Position numbers and translations under genes: made by a program
Notes under the pieces: generated by a model
What the model saw: the letters and a program-made list of their open reading frames with translations, nothing else
What the model was told of the DNA's origin: nothing
The model's database searches: none
Part shown: one piece after another, positions 1-10,192 of the stretch
Layout of the letters: each line of letters opens with the position of its first letter
How positions within the stretch are numbered: the first letter of the stretch is position 1
Assembly: GCA_027596035.1 (NCBI GenBank)
Contig: JADGJA010000652.1
Span: 1-13,173 of the forward strand
From: Thoreauomyces humboldtii
Lineage: Eukaryota > Chytridiomycota > Chytridiomycetes > Spizellomycetales > Powellomycetaceae
Direction: 5' to 3'
DNA: 13,173 nucleotides

Positions 1-586
1 GGGAAGGGATTGCACTCCCGGTAGCAACCCAAATCCCTCCGTCCTCTCATAGAGGCGCTGACAGAACACCGCACACAACTGCAGCCTTCCTCTTGTCCCT
101 TACTCGCTCAGAAATTCCCTGATCGCCATTGCTTGACCAGATATTCCCACCTCTGCCAGTCAACCGTGTCCATTCCTTTCTGTGCGTACGATCTACCCCC
201 ATTTTCTCTTGCTTTTGTCCGGCTTTCTTGCATGGCAGACGGTTCACCCCGCGTCCCGTGGACACCATAAATTTCGATCTGCCAGCCATTGACTGGTTGC
301 TTTGACGCTATTTCTCGTCACCTGCCGACCAATTACATCACAGGCTCGAATCATCGTGCGGCATCCTCGGATTCGACATCCGCACTTTTGGACCCTCCCA
401 CACCACAACTGCATCGCCATCGATTTCATATTGACGGTGAGTTCACCGGAGAGGAACAGTCGCTGCACAGTCGCGGGCAGCACCCAGACTTCGATCAAGT
501 ACCGTCTATCTCACAGGTTCTTACTGCAGTACATTTTCGGATCTTGCCGAAGGTCATCCATCGGAGGCGGCTACGGTTCTTGAGCA
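1..586. other. Upstream region of the histidine kinase gene, no gene seen
   Basis: No open frame here has domain-like content on either strand. The sequence is pyrimidine-rich, as expected of a fungal promoter and 5' leader. An in-frame TGA at 581-583 lies two codons before the chosen histidine kinase ATG at 587, so the coding frame cannot extend upstream without another exon. A GTGAGT donor at 437 and a CACAG acceptor ending at 516 could define an 80-nt leader intron. A 12-codon upstream reading frame (ATG at 232, TAA at 268-270) would be in the leader if transcription starts far enough upstream. Both are weak, sequence-only suggestions. Confidence 0.5.
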
Positions 587-3500
587 ATGCCCCATCGGGG
601 AATCGATCGGACCGCCGTCATCAACGAGGAGGAAGAACATGGAGGAAGCAGAGAGCACGGAAAGAACGGCGCCGACCAGCTGGACCGCCTGGAGGAAGGT
701 CTCGAGCATCACCAACAAGAGTACGCGAGCTCTCCAGACGATCTAAAATCGGACACGATGTTGACCGCTGCAGGCACCAATGCCGAGAGATTCGCCAGCG
801 GCAATTCGCCAGAGCCCGATACCGCCGAGATGCACCCATGCTACCTCGTGCACGGCGATCGATGGGGACCGCACGGTAGCGTCGCTTGCGGGATCGTGCA
901 GCTGGTGCTCTGGACCATCGTCTTCCTGTCCGGAGCCTACTTTTCGTGCGGGGTCCAGGTCGACTCGGCTGGGATCGTGTGGTTTCCTCCGGCCCTGCTC
1001 ATCGGTGCGGTGTGTCAGTCCAAGATACCATTCGTGCGACTGGCTCTGTTCCCGCTGGCGGGACTGTCCACGTTCGCGGCGATCGGCACCATCGACTCAT
1101 GGAGCGGCGGGATCGCTGCGTTCCTGGCTTCGAGCTACATGGTCGAGTGCGCGTTCATGCTCATCCTTCTCTGGCGACTTTGCGGAGTCAAGGACCCTCA
1201 GTACGACTCACCCTGGCAGATCGTAGCCTTGGCGTTCGCTTCCGCCGTCGCCTCCAGCGCCTTTGCCGTCATCAGGAGCGCGGTCCTCATGCGACTCTTG
1301 CCAGGCGTGGGACCCATCGGTAACCTCATCGAAGCGGATTTCCCTCGCGATTGGCTCGGCATGGCCATGATCATCCCCATCACAGCGACGGCGTCCATGA
1401 CGGCCATCAGCGCATGGTGGGCGAGCGTCAAGCTCGCCTTCGGACGGCGTGCTCAAGAGCTGACTCCCGGTCCCTCTCCATGTCCCATCCTCGGCATGTC
1501 GCCAGGGAACCGTCTGCTCCTGACCTGGATCATCATCGTTGGGATAGCGGCCGCCTTGCCTTCCCTGTTCAACCAGATATCCACCGGTCTTCCCATCATC
1601 GTCGAATGCACCGTCATGACCAGTTTCCCCATCATGCTGTGCGCGGGCGTTACCCTGGGGATACCGGGACTCACGACGTCGACCGTCGTGTCCATCGTCT
1701 CCCTGGCCATCATGATGGACACGACGACGCACGGACCGACGGGCTCGCCGGGGATGCCGAACGGTGACGGTCTGGCGAGACGTGGCAACGGGATCGGTGC
1801 GGCCATCGAGAGCGCCACGGCCTTCGACAGTCTGCCGAGGTTGAGACTGTGGAGGACCCTGTTCATGTTCGCGGCCCTGTTCGTCGTGGCGGTCGTGGCG
1901 GACAAGTCGAGGGTGCTTCGATCGGTGGAGCGACTCGTCACGGAGCAGACGTCGGTCATCCAGGGTGCGCTGGACGATGCGGCGAAAGCTAGGGATGCCG
2001 AAAGGGAAGCAAATCGACATAAAGCTGGTTCGTTCCCTTCTGTGTTTCGGAAAAAGCTTTCAGATTCGCAACTCACTATATGTACTGAACAGGGTTTTTG
2101 GCGTTTCTATGCCACGAGCTTCGAAATGTAAGGAGGAAAATCTGATTTGGAGAATCGCTGTTCACTAGCTGAACCCTTCCTCGACTTTTGGAACAGCCCC
2201 TGCACGCTATTCTCAACATGTCAACTTTCCTATTGGAAGAACTATCCAGCGAGCACCCCGCATCCGGATCTGTGAACGACGCCGAAACCCAGCAGGACAT
2301 GGATCGATCCGCACAAGCCATCGGTTTGGCGTCAGAATACATGCTCTCGCTCATCAATGATACCCTTGACATGGGCCGATTCGAGGCTGGGGACGTGCAT
2401 CTACATAGAGTCCCAGTCAATTTTCGGAGGTTGCTGGACGATACGATAATTTGGGCAAGGGATCTCGTCAAGGGGCAGGAGGTGGACGTGATTGTCAACG
2501 TGGATGATAATGTACCTACCTGTGTGGTGATAGACCCGGTGCGGTCCCAGCAGGTGAGTTTGGGGTAGCATGAAAGACCATGACTACTTTGATGCAGATG
2601 CTCACGGTCTACTCGGTAGGTGATCAATAACTTGATCATCAACGCATATAAGGTAGATTTGCATTTGCGGGTTTGAATATTCTCCGAACGACTACTTATG
2701 CCTTGCGTTCAGTTCTCCCCGCCGCAATCGAGAATCACGATTGAAGTATCAGCTACGTCGACCGCGCCCGCACCCAGCCTTCACGGTCGGGCTGTCTCCC
2801 AGCCCGTTTCAAAGAAACCTATCAACAAGAATTCCGTAGCCAATCCCACGCACACAATCCGTCTCGCAGTCAGCGATATGGGTCCCTCACTTACATCCGA
2901 GCAAATCGCCCTGGTGTTCCAACCCTACGCGATTCAAACGCAGAGCTCCCGAGAGTACGGAGGAAGCGGCCTCGGCCTTGCCATCACCAACGAGATCTCC
3001 AGGCTCATGGGTGGGCGGATCGACGTCGAGGCCGGCAGGTCCGGCACGGGGAGTGTCTTCACCTTTGAACTGCCGGTGGTTCAGGTGGCAGACACGATGG
3101 GTCACGCTTTAAAAGACAAACGTCCTTCTCCGATGGCGACCATTGGCAACACGATGCTGCTACAAGGGAAGAAGAGTGTGGAGCGTAACGTCGCGGCGGC
3201 TAGGTTCGACGAGCTTACGAAGCAGCTCACGGACAGACCGCTCGTAGCGAGGGCACTGGAGCTGTCGGTGGGAGTGGGCGCACAGTTGGATCAGAAGAAG
3301 ACCTTCAGTCTTCTGCAAAAGGATTCACGGACTTCGACGACCTCGTTGACGGTGTCGTCTTTGGGGCGACCCCCGAAGAACTCTGAAAATGCTCTAAATG
3401 GGAAGAACGTGGTGGTAGCGCACGTTGGCAAGGCTATGGAGAGCGGCAGAAGCATCGCAAGCCACAATAGCGACGTGGCTGCCGCGGTGAACGCTAGCAG

Positions 3501-5582
3501 CGACCGAGTATCACCCCGGCCGAGCTCGGGTTTCTGGGGAAGCGACGAGGCCATAGGTACCGGAGGGCGACACGCCGCTACTCTGACGAAGCGTCGGCGA
3601 ACTGCGGAGGGTCAGAGTCTGGGCATTGGAACCGCTACGTCCTCTCGGAATAATTCGCCTAGTCGCTTTCCGGATGCAGTGTCGAGGGAGATACATGCGC
3701 TGCTCATTGATGGAGATAAGGAGCCAGTTCAGACCCTTTCGCGGTGTCCATCTCCAGTTATGAAGGAGAGCCCGATTGAAATCGCCTCGAACCGAAGCTC
3801 GATTGTTGCTCCGCCTCCACCGCAGTCGGATGCTATTCTGGTTGTCGACGATTCTGGGATAAATCGGCGGATTCTTTGTCGCCATCTTTCACGGATGACC
3901 GATTTGCCGATTCATCAGGCTGCGGATGGCCAGGAAGCAATCAAAGCGTATGGCGCCCACTTAGCACCCCGCTATGCCATCATCTTTATGGATCGTGAGT
4001 ATGCCAATTGGTGCAGAAATCTGTGATTAGAACTTGATATAGCTCCGGCGTTAACTTTCCGTCCATAGTGATGATGCCCAACGTCGACGGTCACGAAGCA
4101 ACGCGACGCATCCGGGATATGGGGTGCACTGCGCCCATTGTTGCTACCACCGCTTCGGTTGTTCCGGGAGAGGAAGTTCAAGCCATGATCCACCTTGCAG
4201 AGTGCGGCATGTCGCAAGCGCTTCCAAAACCCTTCACGAAGGAGCAGATCGAAGACATTCTTCGAGCCTATCAGGTTCGCATGCTGGATGCTCCGCCTCC
4301 TTCTCTCAACCGTAAGATAGAACACAAGCAGCCGCCGATACCAACGCCACAAACAGTACTTTCCCCATTGCGGGCACCATCACCGCCGCCCGCAACCACC
4401 GTGAAGCTCATCCCTCCCACGCCGGAGTCAATAGCGAGAAGCACGACCCCACCGGTAAACCGGCAGTCCGACGAGCAACCCGGATCGATTCCTTCTCCGA
4501 ACCGAGTTCCGTCCGCGAATCCGTTCAAGGATCCGCCAAGGATGGACCCAAACATCGACCAGGCCGTGCCTAAGCAGCGTATTGCATTCACTGCAGCACT
4601 TTTACCGGACCGCAAGAAGCTCATACGCAAATCACACAGCGTTGATGGATGGAAATCAACTTTTGGGCAGAGCTCGGAAGTTCTTTGTAGGTGTTGTTTA
4701 TTCGATGGAAGACGGTGAAAGTGGAAGGCGTATCGAATTACTCACTTCACTGTCTTAGTACCTCTCATCAAGCCACCATCCGCGTTCCACGGTCGCTACT
4801 CGACCGCCGAACCCCCAACCCTCCATCGCCACGAACCACATCAGAATGCGGGGTCGGAACAGCCCTCGGTATCTTCTACGGGCACCTTCCACGTGCTCAG
4901 CAACACTCACGGATGTGACTCGAGCACATCGGGAGAGCTCAAGGGTCCCGTCCCTATCCGGATCCACCCTCCGCCTGCCACCGATCTCCTTTCGGGCGGC
5001 AGCGGCGACGGAGATCTTTTTCCAGTCTTCAATCTTCAACCCTCTTCCTTGGCGGCATCAGTCGCCCGACTCATATTGAACCCACTACCTTCCATCCCCG
5101 CTCCGAGGTTGTCGAAAACTCAGAGCGATCCGCCTACCCCCACCCGTTCGAAATCCTTCGTCCTCGTGGTGGACGACTCGAGCATCTCGAGAGGGATGCT
5201 GTCCAAAATTCTGACCATGATCGGACCCTTCGAGACCCACGATGCTATCAACGGGATAGAAGCCCTGCAACGGTGTTTTTGGACTACGTATAGCATCATC
5301 TTCATGGTAAGTGAGCTTGTCCGTTCGGAATGCAACCCGCTTCGTAACTTGACTCATATATGTGAACAGGACCTTGAAATGCCGCGAATGGGAGGGCAGG
5401 AGGCGACGGCTCGAATCCGTTCAACCGGCTACACGGGTCCCATCATCGTTATAACGGCGCACCCTCTCGATAGCCTGCCGAGAGGGTTGGCCACCGTCGG
5501 CGTGACGGAGTGCCTTTCAAAACCCATCACGAGGGACACGCTCATGGCCGTTTTGAAGCGGTATCGACTTTTGCATCATTGA
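587..5582 (+). CDS. Hybrid histidine kinase, MASE1-like sensor, HisKA, HATPase and two receiver domains
   Basis: Membrane sensor kinase that should autophosphorylate on His and pass phosphate to receiver Asp residues in a two-component phosphorelay; no HPt domain is present. Exons inferred: 587-2027, 2093-2127, 2197-2553, 2620-2652, 2713-3994, 4069-4686, 4759-5306, 5370-5582 (4527 nt, 1508 residues; all phases match). An acidic hydrophilic N-terminus precedes hydrophobic segments from about residue 98 to 440, whose pattern (WFPPALLIG, then DWLGMAMIIPI) resembles bacterial MASE1. A short coiled segment leads to the H box CHELRNPLHAI with H488. The N box is VINNLIINAYK with N619; G1 is DMGPS (D677) and G2 is GGSGLGL (705-711). 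REC1 has D1001/D1002, phospho-acceptor D1049 and K1103. REC2 has D1394/D1395, D1439 and K1489. A proline-rich linker of about 280 residues separates them. The start is the first ATG after the in-frame TGA at 581. The ligand is unknown. Confidence 0.9.
2093..2127 (+). other. Micro-exon of 35 nt carrying the phospho-acceptor histidine
   Basis: The exon is flanked by an acceptor ending GAACAG (2092) and a donor GTAAGG (2128). Joined to the G at 2027 it reads GFLAFLCHELRN and continues into PLHAIL from 2197, recreating a canonical HisKA H box with His at 2113-2115. Without these two splices the catalytic histidine falls in a frame that soon ends, so simple gene finding would call a dead kinase. 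The flanking introns are 65 and 69 nt. Confidence 0.88.
2620..2652 (+). other. Micro-exon of 33 nt carrying the N box of the HATPase domain
   Basis: It is bounded by an acceptor GGTAG (2619) and a donor GTAGAT (2653). It encodes eleven residues, VINNLIINAYK, which continue into FSPP from 2713 and match the family pattern (xVLxNLLxNAxKFT). Both splice phases are zero. The flanking introns are 66 and 60 nt. Apart from the N-box match there is no other way to bridge the two long exons in frame. Confidence 0.87.
5307..5369 (+). other. Seventh intron of the histidine kinase, 63 nt and free of stop codons
   Basis: The donor is GTAAGT and the acceptor GAACAG. Its length is a multiple of three and it carries no in-frame stop, so it could be read as 21 extra residues. 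Splicing restores IIFM-DLEMPRMGG, the standard receiver sequence around the phospho-acceptor Asp (5370-5372), so removal is the functional form. Confidence 0.85.
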
Positions 5583-6072
5583 GGCCCCCTTTTTTTCCTT
5601 CCGCATCTTGCTTCGACGTCTTTGCTTTCCCCATCCTTTTCTTCCATTCTATTTCCTTTTCCTTCGTGTCTCATGACACTTGTGTATAGCCACTTTATAC
5701 TGCAGTAATGATCATATTGGTTCGAGCCTCCCCGCGGTCTCTCGGGTTCAAATCTCGTGCATACTCTCATGCTGTGAGGCGAAAACATTATTGCAAATGA
5801 TATATTGCTGTTCAAGTATCGAAAGAAGAAAAGGGTATCCGATAACTATGTGGAAGGTAATTACGAGGAGTAGGGTACGATGGAGTCGTCTTTTTGGCCG
5901 CGAACGTCGCAGAAGTAATGCCGCACCTTTCGAGCTGGCAAAGAAAAGCTCGCGACCGAGGATTGATGCCATCAGACAAATAGCGATCGATGTTCTTGCA
6001 AAGCCGTCCAATTACTCGATAAAGCTAGTATTTGCTCCAACTCCAGAAGTAAAATGACCTTGACGATGACTC
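5583..6072. other. Convergent intergenic region between histidine kinase and nucleotidyltransferase
   Basis: This interval must hold the 3' ends of two converging transcripts. A pyrimidine-rich tract follows the histidine kinase stop (about 5584-5660). No AATAAA was seen on either strand. Short open frames here have no recognisable content. A GGTTCAAATC string at 5745-5754 resembles a tRNA B box, but no cloverleaf could be built around it. Confidence 0.5.
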
Positions 6073-7194
6073 CTAGGGAGGTATGCCGTGAGATGCACGT
6101 CGATGGGCTTCAAGACACTCGGGATTCTTGAAAGAACGCCGGCATGTACCCGTGGTGCACGGAAATGGCAAGGAATTTGGATTCCGGGATTGCACAATCT
6201 GAGATCGTGCTGGCTTGGCAGAAAGAGAAGACGATGGTGCGACCTTGTTCCCAGTAGGATGAGGAGATGCTGCGGGTACATGATCGCCGGAGGGAGAGCG
6301 CAGAGGCCGTCGCATGAGGAAATCGTGAATATTTGCTGAGGTCAAGCGCGAATCTCCTTTTGCATAGTACTTGGCTAGGTTTCCCCACTGGTCGCAGAAA
6401 CCCTGGTCAAAAGCACGCTCAAGGCTCACCGCCGAAGCGTCGAACTTTTTTCGGTTCAGATAGGCGATCAGTCCCTGAGCATTGTGTTGAAACTGTTCGA
6501 AGTTCCTCAAGGTCGCCATCACAGCTACGTAAACTGTCTTCGGAGGGTTTGTGCCATCTTGCAAGTTGCTGCAGAGAACGGCCTGCTCCAGAGCGGTACC
6601 AGAGGCTTTTGGAAGGCGTAACTCTTTGGTTAAACACTTGAGGACACGCACGGCGGCAGCCAGAACGGGATGCCTTTTGAATTGTTCCTTTGTGCCCGGG
6701 GTATTAGGAATAGATCCTGGTCCGTAAGTTGAAGCAGAAAACGAGATGTCTACAGAATTCCCTTCCTTCAAAGGACATTGGATGGCCCTAGATAGAGGAG
6801 GTGTTGAGACTCCCCAGTCGGGCAGAGCCCGAAGCCACAGCAGACGCAGGCTTCGATGCTGGCCTGAGGCGACTCACGTTGTTGCACTCTGACCGGGAAG
6901 GGCTATTTCGCGATGGACGAGCTCGTTAAGCACCATCTGCCGTTGACGGCGGGTAGCTGTAGCTGATCTTTTGACCTGGATGACCAGGTCGATGTCACTG
7001 CCGGGGCCATCCGTCTTCTTCCACAGGGACCCGCGCAACTCTACGTTGTTGAGACCAGGCATCGGATCCACGATCTGTTGAACCCTCTCTCGCAGAACGT
7101 CGGCGCGCTGTCGCAGGGCGGTGTCCGAAGGGCAGTTACGGGCAGCCCAGGTGTCAAAGAGGTCCGGGAGGTTGTTGGGGCCAGTGGACGGCAT
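6073..7194 (-). CDS. DNA polymerase beta-type nucleotidyltransferase (Trf4/Cid1-like) with C-terminal C2H2 zinc finger
   Basis: Two exons, 7194-6878 and 6787-6073, joined over a 90-nt intron (GTGAGT donor, CTCTATCTAG acceptor; phase matches), give 343 residues. The catalytic signature is complete: G55-S56 (LRGSLWKKT), then SDIDL with D67 and D69, then a third acidic strand SVDISFS with D119, closest to the Trf4/PAPD type. That family adds nucleotides to RNA 3' ends using metal ions. A helical region (about 140-260) fits a short substrate-binding domain, but no clear GS-Y motif of canonical poly(A) polymerases is seen. A basic, Ser/Pro-rich linker leads to a zinc finger, C316-x4-C321-x12-H334-x4-H339. 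The start is the ATG at 7194, with a purine at -3. The gene is divergent from the eIF2-alpha kinase. The substrate is unknown; a cGAS/OAS-like nucleotide synthase is a less likely alternative. Confidence 0.8.
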
Positions 7195-7588
7195 CGTGCT
7201 GGGACGGACACTGAGAGACCAGCAGAGGCAGACAGGAAGACGGATCACTTGGCAGCAACTCTATTCTGCTCCGTTGGAAAGTCGGAAGGGTAGTGTAGTG
7301 GTTGGGACCGGGGTGGATGTCCGTGGGAAATGTGGGAAAAAGACACCCTTTGAGACCCAGCACTTGGGGACCTTGTCCATCAAACGTCAAGGTCGCAGCT
7401 CTGGCTACACGTAGCAACCCCCTTGTCATTACAATCGCGAATAGGATTCATACTACTTGCAACGCGGCAGCTGCCCAGGCACCATCTGGTCTTTTCTCAG
7501 CCTCTGCCGTCCTGCGCAGCAGCAGCTCCACTTGGACCCCTTCTTCCCCCTACCTTGGTTACCTGGCCGATGGCGGTTCCTTCGGGAA
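7195..7588. promoter_or_regulatory. Shared divergent promoter region
   Basis: These 394 bases separate the start codons of the minus-strand nucleotidyltransferase and the plus-strand eIF2-alpha kinase, so they must contain both promoters and leaders. I see no clear TATA box and no repeat. Overlapping open frames in this stretch lack ATG starts or domain content. The half nearest the kinase is C/T-rich, as in many fungal leaders. Confidence 0.45.
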
Positions 7589-10083
7589 ATGGCACCGCAC
7601 AACCAACGCGACACTCTCAATACCAACCCTTACAAGCAGTTCGCCGAGCTCATCAGTCACCGATCAAACCTATTCGGAGCTGATCTCCCCCCCGAAGGTA
7701 CGTACGGGCGGGCCCTCGCGTCGCATCCTGGTGTCAGAGATGGTTGACGGTTTTTGCAGCAGACAGCGATGAAGGAGACGCCGACCGTGCGCACTCGCGG
7801 ACCTTGGCTGAAGACTCGCCTACCGACGCAACGAGCTCTTCTTCCGATACCGATTCCATAGGATCGTCACATGCGAACGGCAACGATGCTGTCGTTCGTC
7901 GCACCTCGTCAGTAAAACGTCGTCATCAGGACCGTCGTCAGGGTCGCCTGCTTCTCGTGTCCATGCTCGAAAACTTTTGCGCGCTGTACGACGAGTCTCC
8001 GGAGCGCAACCGCAGGCTGTTCTATGTCATCTGCAAACAGCTTCACTCCATGGGCATACTGAACCAGGACGATTTTCTGGACGAGCTCAGCACCGTGCGC
8101 GGCAGTTACAAACGCGCCTTCCGGGATCTTGTGGTGCGCGCGATGGATGCCATTCGCGATCAGGATCTGCACAACACCCCTCCCTGTCTAGCCGGGGAGA
8201 CATCCTTGGTCAGCGGACGGTCCTCTCCACATTTTCCGGGCAGCGGCGTCTCTCCGCTCATCCCGCACGGTTCCCCCGCGGGCCGCTCCTTTGCATCGGT
8301 TTGGGATAGTGCATCCTCCCGATACGAGGAAGACTTTCAACAGATGCAGCTCCTCGGGAAAGGCGCGTTCGGCCGCGTCTACCGCGCACTCAACCGACTG
8401 GACGGTAGCGAGTATGCGATCAAAAAGATCCGATTGAAAATGGGCAGCAGTACCCTCGAACGAATACTCCGGGAAGTCAAATTTCAGGCTAGACTTCAGC
8501 ATCCAAACGTCGTTAGATACTTTGCCAGCTGGGTGGAGGACCTACCACCAGACGACCCACATCGCAGGGCCCCTCCACCTGAGCGACCGGGGCCAATCCG
8601 TGATGGTCGCCTGGGACTGGTTGTTGGAGGGGGCGGTCCGTTGGGTGGTCAAACCTCATTCCGGCGCTACCAACAACGCATCACGGAACTTCATACGGAC
8701 GTGTCTGATGAGGACGGATTCGATGAGCCCTCGCACACCATGGAGCCCAGCGAAAGCGGTGTGGAAATCGTATTCGCAGATACATCCAACGATGGTGTCG
8801 GCCAAGGTATGCTAGACGATGACAAACGGGTGGCTAAAGTGCATCATTCCGAAACCACCAATCAAGAGAGACCCGAGGCACCGGAAGAGGACTCAGCGAA
8901 TCTTCGCCGTGTAACTGGGGACAACCGGTTCTTTGCGAGTGCGGCTCCAAGCGACGCTGACACTGGCGAGATAGACGATTACAGCATCGATTCTGCATCA
9001 TCGGTTACAATGGCCTCGACCCTTTCAAAGTCCGGGTCAAATTTCGACTCTTCGAATAGGGTTCACAACCCCTCACCCTTGTCTAGCAGTCTGCACTCCG
9101 TTCGTCCCCACTGCCTCACTCTGCTCATTCAAATGGAACTTTGCAGTGACACTTTACAAGATTTCATACGTGCGCGGAACCAACGATGTGCTCACTCCGC
9201 CACACCCCTCGATGAAAGGGCTGCCCTCGTGATTTTTCGCGACATCGTTCACGGTCTGCTATATGTTCATGCGATGGGATGCATTCATAGGGATATCAAG
9301 CCGAAGAATATCTACTGGAAGGCAGATACGTCGAACCCCGGCAGCGGAGGAGCTTGGAAGATCGGCGATTTTGGGCTCGTAACTGCTTCAGACATTATCA
9401 CATCGACTGCGGAGGAGCCCTTGTCCACAGAGGAAACGTCAATACATCCACTAGCCAAAAAAACGAGTTCACCTCCAGGGAGTGACGTATCTCTAGGAGA
9501 GGCTTGTTGGAACGCTAGCAGCAAGCGTTCTCACTCGGCCCACTCTGACCGCACCGCCAACGTTGGGACATTCACGTATGCTTCCCCCGAGCAGCTCGCA
9601 CCTACCCCTTCGATCCCATACACACCGGCCAGCGATATGTACTCGCTTGGCATTATCCTCTTCGAACTCCTATATCCCTTTTCGACTGCCATGGAACGAG
9701 CTAGGACACTTCAACAGCTGCGCGCCTCCAATGGGGCTGAACCCGTTCCGGCTTCGACATCAGATTCATCGATGTGTTGTGCTCAGTGGATTCCTCGACT
9801 CATGCAAGAGCGCCCAGAGGCGAGGCCCTCCGCTGCCGATCTGTGCACATTCCTCGCCGCTGCGGAGCCAAAGCTTGCCCCTCACCATCATCATTACGTG
9901 CCACGTACCACTCTTCAGCAGAAACACGATTCCGGGGTTGTGGAATCTCTTGACGCCTCCATATTGTCGCTCGCTGATACAAGCGAGGACAGCAGCGCAG
10001 CTCTGCACACCGAGAACGTTGCACTACGGAACCGCGTCGAGGAATTGGAACGCAGGCTGCAGATCCTTGGAGTGACCCCGTGA
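7589..10083 (+). CDS. HRI-like eIF2-alpha kinase
   Basis: Serine/threonine kinase expected to phosphorylate translation factor eIF2-alpha under stress and lower initiation. Exon 1 is 7589-7697 and exon 2 is 7760-10083 (62-nt intron), giving 810 residues. The N-terminal stretch RLLLVSMLENFCALY, followed by LFYVICKQLHSMGIL, matches the N-terminal domain of HRI (EIF2AK1, fission yeast Hri1/Hri2), not GCN2 or PERK. Kinase motifs: glycine loop GKGAFG (236-241), AIK with K258, alpha-C E275, HRDIKPKN (H546, D548), DFG (D573), activation segment VGTFTYASPEQ (T640, T642) and SDMYSLGIILFELLYPF. A long acidic insert (about 300-480) splits the kinase domain, as in eIF2-alpha kinases; a second Ser/Thr-rich insert lies after DFG. 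The C-terminus is a short coiled coil (ENVALRNRVEELERRLQIL). It is longer than human HRI (about 630 residues), largely through the inserts. The start is the only ATG in the exon 1 frame. Confidence 0.9.
7756..7762 (+). other. Tandem NAGNAG splice acceptor
   Basis: The intron ends GCAGCAG, so the acceptor can be at 7759 or 7762. Both keep the reading frame and differ by one residue (E-A-D versus E-D) near the N-terminus of the HRI-like kinase. The sequence does not show which is used. Confidence 0.7.
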
Positions 10084-10192
10084 TGGATTAGCTTTCCGAC
10101 GTTAACACCTTCCCCATATCCCATCTGTCCTTAACCACATACAATTATCATTATACTGCTCGCTTCCTGCGCGCATCCTTGGAGCATACCAG

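Noticed and set aside
1208..2076. Long minus-strand open frames opposite the histidine kinase
   Set aside because: They are antisense to a region with clear membrane-domain coding on the plus strand, are low in hydrophobic order and rich in Arg, Asp and Gly, and match no family.
5690..5765. Possible tRNA, because of a GGTTCAAATC B-box-like string at 5745
   Set aside because: Only four of five T-stem pairs form, no A box lies at the right distance and no acceptor stem can be paired.
7285..7360. tRNA A-box-like TAGTGTAGTGG
   Set aside because: No B box follows at a suitable distance and no cloverleaf can be drawn.
7589..10083. Assignment as GCN2 or PERK
   Set aside because: No RWD, HisRS-like, signal peptide or transmembrane part is present, and the N-terminal LLLVSMLE segment is typical of HRI.
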